From assembly GCA_937930165.1 (NCBI GenBank), contig CALGVL010000376.1, forward strand, positions 1-7,313: a stretch of DNA of 7,313 bases, given 5' to 3'. This DNA comes from an uncultured Acetobacteraceae bacterium (GTDB lineage Bacteria > Pseudomonadota > Alphaproteobacteria > Acetobacterales > Acetobacteraceae). The notes under the pieces were generated by a model. The model saw nothing but the letters and a program-made list of their open reading frames with translations. It did not search any database and was not told the DNA's origin. Shown in pieces: positions 6,777 to 7,313 of the stretch. Numbering within the stretch: the first letter of the stretch is position 1; each line of letters starts with the position of its first letter. Made by a program: the position numbers and the translations under genes.

Positions 6777-7313
6777 TGGATGCGTCGCTGCGCGAACTGG
6801 CCGAGGCCGCGGGAATCGCCACCACCTGGCGCAACGTGCATGGCGAGGAGAAGGAGGTTGGGCCGGACACCCTGCGTGCCGTGCTCGCGGCCCTCGGCCT
6901 GCCCGCTGACAGGCGGGAGGCGCAGGCGGTGCTGGCGCAGCTTCGGGACCGTCTGCCGCCGCTGATCACCCTGACCTGCGGCCCGGATGGCGTTGCTGTG
7001 CCCGGCGCCGCGCCTGGCCACCGCTTCCGGCTGGATTTCGAGCAGGGCCACCATCTGGAAGGCAGGCTGGAGCGCGGCTGGGCGGGAGAGGCACGGCTGC
7101 CGGCCATCTCCGCGCCGGGCTACCACCGCCTGAGCCTGGATGCCGGCCATACGACTGTCGCCGCCGCGCCGCCGCGCTGCTTCTCGCTGGAGGATGCCGG
7201 CGCGGCGGAGCATGAGGGCTCGGCGCCCTGGGCGCTTGCCGCGCAGATCTATTCCCTGCGCCGGCCGGGCGATCTCGGCATCGGCGATTTCGGCGGCGTC
7301 GCGGAACTCGCAC
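6773..7313 (+). CDS. malQ: 4-alpha-glucanotransferase (amylomaltase) MalQ, N-terminal part, 3'-truncated
   Basis: An open frame starts with ATG ATG at 6773/6776 and runs off the window end without a stop, giving 180 visible residues. MalQ transfers alpha-1,4-glucan segments between malto-oligosaccharides and releases glucose, feeding chains of suitable length to TreY or back to glycogen. Seen: an N-terminal helical segment with LRELAEAAGIATTW and then VGPDTLRAVLAALGLP, which resembles the conserved opening of long MalQ proteins; a beta-rich middle section (about residues 65-130); and the start of the GH77 barrel, WALAAQIYSLRRPGDLGIGDF (residues 153-173), the family's most recognisable N-terminal motif. 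About 150 residues before the barrel mark it as the long, E. coli-like form rather than the short Thermus type. The catalytic residues lie beyond the window. The start overlaps the treZ stop by 4 bases (ATG 6773) or 1 base (ATG 6776); a good ribosome binding site lies just upstream. Fusion to a following gene cannot be excluded. Confidence 0.92.
   Translation, partial: MMDASLRELAEAAGIATTWRNVHGEEKEVGPDTLRAVLAALGLPADRREAQAVLAQLRDRLPPLITLTCGPDGVAVPGAAPGHRFRLDFEQGHHLEGRLERGWAGEARLPAISAPGYHRLSLDAGHTTVAAAPPRCFSLEDAGAAEHEGSAPWALAAQIYSLRRPGDLGIGDFGGVAELA

Noticed and set aside
5966..7213. Antisense open frame of 415 codons opposite the treZ-malQ junction
   Set aside because: No recognisable domain, and it overlaps two well-supported + strand genes in full.
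1..7313. Search for promoters, terminators, RNA genes, CRISPR arrays and mobile elements
   Set aside because: There is no non-coding stretch longer than one base between genes, and I saw no direct-repeat array, transposase motif, attachment site or T-run terminator.

Overview
The window is a fully coding stretch of very GC-rich bacterial DNA (third codon positions almost all G or C). It holds part of one operon for alpha-glucan (glycogen) and trehalose metabolism, with every gene on the + strand. The gene order, base composition and protein flavour suggest an alphaproteobacterium, perhaps of the Acetobacteraceae (Roseomonas-like) or a relative. That placement comes from recognition of style only; there is no rRNA or other marker here.

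Layout: positions 1-711 are the 3' end of a maltokinase domain, most likely the C-terminus of a trehalose synthase-maltokinase fusion (TreS-Mak). Next come a complete glgB (branching enzyme, 708-2882), a complete glgX/treX-type debranching enzyme (2884-4986), a complete treZ (malto-oligosyltrehalose trehalohydrolase, 4983-6776), and the first 180 codons of malQ (4-alpha-glucanotransferase, from 6773 and running off the end). The genes overlap by 4 bases at three junctions and are separated by 1 base at the fourth, so there is no intergenic DNA and no promoter or terminator visible. The transcript must start upstream of the window and continue beyond it.

How the genes fit together: TreS interconverts trehalose and maltose, and maltokinase makes maltose 1-phosphate, the donor used by GlgE to build alpha-1,4-glucan. 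GlgB adds alpha-1,6 branches to that glucan. GlgX removes branches, and MalQ rearranges the freed linear malto-oligosaccharides. TreY (not in the window, expected nearby) would turn their reducing end into a trehalose unit, which TreZ releases as free trehalose. The set therefore describes a trehalose-to-glycogen-to-trehalose loop. The catalytic residues of the three complete GH13 enzymes all appear intact. I found no mobile element, CRISPR array, RNA gene or unknown system; the window looks like a well-formed metabolic operon with a few minor curiosities.
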